The notes under the pieces were generated by a model that worked only from the letters and a program-made list of their open reading frames with translations, was not told where the DNA came from and made no database searches. From CAYQJS01 sp964417895 (lineage in GTDB: Bacteria > Chloroflexota > UBA6077 > SHYK01), in contig CAYQJS010000013.1 of assembly GCA_964417895.1 (NCBI GenBank), positions 45,806 through 109,805 of the forward strand: DNA of 64,000 nucleotides. Direction: 5' to 3'. Below are positions 60,615 through 64,000 of the stretch, piece by piece; the first letter of the stretch is position 1; every line of letters begins with the position of its first letter. The translations under genes and the position numbers were made by a program.

Positions 60615-62337
60615 GTGAATCGAGCAGGGATATCGGTAGCGACCGTCGCGGCTGTTGTTCTGCCGCTGCTCGCGTGCGCTCCACCCGCCGGGCCGAGCGG
60701 CACAACCCCGGGAGGTAGCTCTGACGCCGCTCGCACGGCGCCGCAGCGCACTCTCGTCATCGCCGTCCGAGGCGAGCCGCCTAGCCTGGCCGAGAGGTCC
60801 GTCGTCCCGTTCACCAACGCGCTCAGAGTTCCGCTGAAGCTGTTCAATGCGACTCTGGATAGCGCCGACGAGCAAGAGAGGGCGTTTCCCTACCTGGTGG
60901 AAGCTATCCCTCAGCTGAACACGGATACGTGGCGCTTGTTCCCGGACGGTCGCATGGAGACCACCCATCGGCTGAAGCCCCGGCTCACATGGCACGACGG
61001 GGTGCCGCTCTCCAGCGAGGACTTCGTGTTCGCCTGGCGCGTCTACGCGAGTCCGCAGTTGGGGACAGCGACGACTCCGCCGATTGGCATGATCGAAGAA
61101 GTGGTGGCGCCCGATGCCCGCACGGTCGTGATCCGTTGGCGCCAGCCCTATGCGGAAGCCGGGATGCTTCAGGAGACGTTTCAGGCGCTTCCGAAGCACA
61201 TTCTCGAGGATCCGTTCCAGACCCTCGACCCCGTGGCCTTCTCGAATGCGCCCTTCTGGTCGCAGGAGTACATCGGCCTCGGGCCGTATCGGCTCGACCG
61301 GTGGGAGCCCGGCGCCTTCATCGAGGCTCGGGCATTCGACGGGCACGTGCTCGGGCGCCCCAACATCGATAGGGTAAAGCTCGTCTTCCTTGCTGACCCG
61401 AATACGGCTCTTGCCAATATCCTGGCGGGAGAAGTCCACTACGTCGGAGAGTTCGTCTTCGCCGACGATCACGCCACCACTCTCGAGCGCGAGTGGGCGG
61501 CGTCGCAGGGCGGCACGGCTTTGTACTCCCCCACGGCCTTGCGAGTCTCGGTTGTCCAGATGCGGCCCGAGTACGCCGACCCACCGGCGCTCGCGGATGT
61601 GCGAGTGCGCCGGGCCATCGCCCACGGCGTCGACGCCGAGCTGGTCAACGACGTGTTGAATGCCGGGAAGGGCATCATCACATCCACGCTCACATCGCCG
61701 CGGGTCCCCTTTCTACACGGAAATCGAGCGAGGCATCACGAGATATCCCCACGACCCGCGCCGCACCCAGCAGCTCATGGAGGAGGCTGGGCTGGTGAGA
61801 GGCCAGGACGGGTTCTTCGCGGGGAGGGACAGCGCGGCATTCCGCTTACAAGTATGGTCCTCGTCGGGCACCAAGAATGAGCAAGAGAATGCCGTGATCG
61901 TCGACAGCCTGCGCAAGGCGGGGGTCGACGCCACCCGGCAGGTCTTCTCCGCCGCGCAGCTCGCCGACAGTCAGGCTCGTGCCCTGATACCGGGCCTCTC
62001 AACCCGCGGCCAGGCGTCCAAACCGCTGAAGGACTACACCACGGATCAGATCCCCCGGCCCGAGAACCGCTGGGCCGGCGAGAACCGAGGGGGCTGGGGT
62101 CGGTCCCGCCTACGACCGGGCGTTCGACGCGTATAGCCGAGCCCTGGATGCCTCCGAGAGAATCCGGCACATCGCCGAGATGGAGCAGGTTTTCACCCAG
62201 GAGTAGCGGGGATTCCCCATTGGTTCAACCCGAGCGTCACAGCGCACGTCTCCGCCCTTAAGGGACCGGTAGCTCGGCAGACGCCCGACGCTCCCCAGGG
62301 AATCCTGCGTGTCCACGAATGGGAATGGCGGTCGTGA
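60615..62337 (+). pseudogene. Family 5 ABC solute-binding lipoprotein, three frameshifts
   Basis: The gene starts at GTG 60615 (lipoprotein signal VVLPLLACAPP) and reads well to SPRVPF at about 61710, with VAWDG-like SBP_bac_5 segments such as LSSEDFVFAWRVYAS and YIGLGPYRLDRWEPG. A one-base change in CCCTTT (about 61705-61712) moves the frame, which continues as YTEIERGITRYPHDPRR. A second shift in a GGGG run near 62098 leads to VGPAYDRAFDAYSR. A third, near 62201, in the other direction, leads to AGIPHWFNPSVTAHV and the WEWRS end at 62337. Joined, the parts give a full-length family member, so this is recent decay or local sequencing error. Confidence 0.8.
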
Positions 62338-62484
62338 TGGAGGTGCCGGCGCGGTTTCCTCAATCCGTCGACCAGGTCTGAATTTCCTGAGGTTCGCGAG
62401 GCCTCCGCGCAGGGGAGCGACCTCATGCAACGAGGCCTTACGCCGAACGCATAGACCTGGGTCCGCGCGAGCGTCCAATCCGTA

Positions 62485-63980
62485 TTGACTACAGGAGATC
62501 GGGAGACCCCAAAAAAGGAGGGCGAAGTAGTTGAGAACGAAAGTCGACAGAAGCCGGTTCTTAGGGCGCTGGCCCCGATTGTTACTGGGGCGCTGCTGCT
62601 CATGGGCTGCGCCCCTGGCCCCAACATCGGGGGGACCTCAAGCTCCCCCGCGGCGGTGACGCAACCGAAGGTCGTGAACTCGGCTTCCAGGCCGACCGCG
62701 AGCCCGCGTCGCCGGCTCTCTTCGGCGCCGGTGGCAGCGGCAGCTCCGGCCTGGAACACTACTACGCCTTCCACGCTAGCCTCACTGTGTACGATCCGTC
62801 TGGAGCTCCAATCCCCCAGCTGGCCCAGAAGGTGCCATCGCTGCACGATGGCGATTGGAAGGTGCTGCCCGAGGGAGGCATGGAGGTGACCTGGAAGCTT
62901 AAGCCCGGCATCGTTTGGCACGATGACATGCCCCTTACCACGGACGACCTCATCTTTGGCTTTCAACTCAATACCGATCCTCAGTTGCCGACGGCGGTCC
63001 CGGGCGAGCTGGCCAACGTCTCCAGTATCAAGGCGGTGGATGATCAGACGCTCATCGTCACCTGGAAGACGCTCACGATCGCCGGGGGGATCAGCGGCTA
63101 CGACGGCATTCCGGCCGCGCCGCGGCACATCTTTGGCGAGCTCTATGCGTCAGGCGACAAGACAGCATTTCAGAACAGCCCCTACTGGAGCACGCAGTGG
63201 GTAGGACTGGGTCCGTACCGTCTCACCCAGTGGGAGCGGGGCAGCTTCATCGAAGGGACGGCCTTCGACCGTTACATCGGCGGCAGGCCGAAGATCGACC
63301 GCGTGGTCTTCAAGCTCCTTGGCGATGCGAACGCGATCGTCGCCAACTTACTCTCAGGCGACATCGACATCATCCCGTTGGGGGCGCAGCTTGACGTGCC
63401 GCCGTTGACGCCGGTCCGGCAAACGTGGGCGAACACGAACGGCGGAACGACCGGAGCGGTTGCCAAGGGCGTTCGCACCCTCTACCTCCAACTCAAGGAC
63501 CCCACCGTCCCCTGGCAGGATCTCCGCGTGCGACAGGCAATGCTCCACGCCATAGATCGAGACGACATCGTGGAGAACCTGGAAGCCGGACTCACCCAAC
63601 GGGCGGACTTCTTCGTTCCAATCGGCGACCCGGTGCTCGGCCTAGCGACAAGCCGCGGCCTGCCGCAGTTCAAGTACGACCCGAGCCGAGCTGCGCAGCT
63701 GATGAGCGAGGCAGGCTGGACAAAGGGGACGGACGGCGTCTTCCGCAACGCGGCCGGGGCGTTCAAGATTGCCGTTGCGACCAGCAACGAAGGCTCCAAC
63801 CCGCAAGAGGCGGCCGTCGTGGCCTCGCAGCTATCCGCGGCTGGTTTCTCGGCCGACCCGGCGCCGTATTTCCAGACGGTCGCCAATCGGAATGAGCAGG
63901 CGATGAACTTCCCCGGGTCCCTCATCAAGCCCTGGAACTTCTCGATCTCCGCCCCCAGGGCCACCCACTTGAAGGAGTAG
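62485..63980 (+). pseudogene. Family 5 ABC solute-binding lipoprotein, frameshifted, 3' end damaged
   Basis: The 5' frame holds the lipoprotein signal GALLLMGCAPGPN. Around 62675 it shifts by one base to the frame with ELGFQADREPASPALFGAGG, then MTVYDP-like VYDPSGAPIPQLA, FGFQLNTDP, VGLGPYRLTQWERG and DLRVRQAMLHAIDRDD. TTG 62531 with AAGGAGGG upstream is the better start by spacing but is in a third frame, implying another lesion. The protein stops early at TAG 63978 where relatives continue for about 80 residues, so the 3' end is also broken or continues past the window after a further shift. Second adjacent binding-protein gene so affected. Confidence 0.75.
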
Positions 63981-64000
63981 AGCGCCCCCTCGGTGGTCCG

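Noticed and set aside
60123..61625. 500-codon minus-strand frame over the amidohydrolase end and the binding-protein gene
   Set aside because: It runs antisense to two well supported genes and across the hairpin repeats; no domain is seen.

Overview
This is a GC-rich bacterial window with a single run of 100 N (24008-24107), so it comes from a scaffolded assembly. Many genes start with GTG or TTG, short same-strand genes often overlap by 4 bp (ATGA or GTGA), and lipoprotein signal peptides are common. F420 genes (a CofE-type ligase, an NpdG-type reductase, luciferase-like and PPOX-type oxidoreductases), CbtAB, PBP2, many orphan solute-binding lipoproteins and dense families of hairpin and heptamer repeats together suggest a free-living, uncultivated Chloroflexota-like heterotroph. 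This placement is inference; an actinobacterial relative is not excluded. No rRNA, tRNA or CRISPR array was recognised.

Layout. 0-8 kb: flavin reductase, two-domain VOC protein, peptide-type binding lipoprotein, the CbtA/CbtB cobalt uptake pair, a polysaccharide flippase and an M17 leucyl aminopeptidase. 8-21 kb: a surface-polysaccharide locus with a Wzt-type ATPase, ABC-2 permease, fused GT2-GT4 glycosyltransferase, two large membrane proteins and three methyltransferases. It is preceded by two tandemly duplicated retropepsin-like genes. 21-27 kb: a DUF5678-like/retropepsin-like gene pair, then a glutaminyl cyclase beside four secreted proteins that would all expose an N-terminal Gln after signal peptide cleavage. 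27-33 kb: PBP2, a PGRP-type amidase carrying four tandem modules, and a cupredoxin lipoprotein. 33-40 kb: two more binding lipoproteins, a DUF2171-like protein, a BNR-repeat protein and a Rieske oxygenase. 40-42.4 kb: modABC. 42.4-46.2 kb: three TIM-barrel amidohydrolases. 46.3-51.8 kb: an NMT1/ThiY-like ABC importer interleaved with cofE and npdG. 52-60.5 kb: a catabolic block with a luciferase-like oxidoreductase, a tripartite tricarboxylate transporter (TctC, TctA, TctB), a PPOX protein, a two-subunit CoA-transferase and another amidohydrolase. 60.6-64 kb: two further binding-protein genes, both broken by frameshifts.

Two themes stand out. First, the glutaminyl cyclase and its four secreted neighbours (21.8-27.1 kb) look like a locus for making N-terminally pyroglutamylated, Pro-linker-tethered surface proteins. 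Second, the genome is full of repeats of two kinds: arrays with a 7-nt period, often as inverted pairs, and composite hairpin-spacer-hairpin elements. Many lie in frame inside genes, where they supply N-termini, C-termini, a stop codon or a Shine-Dalgarno-like sequence.
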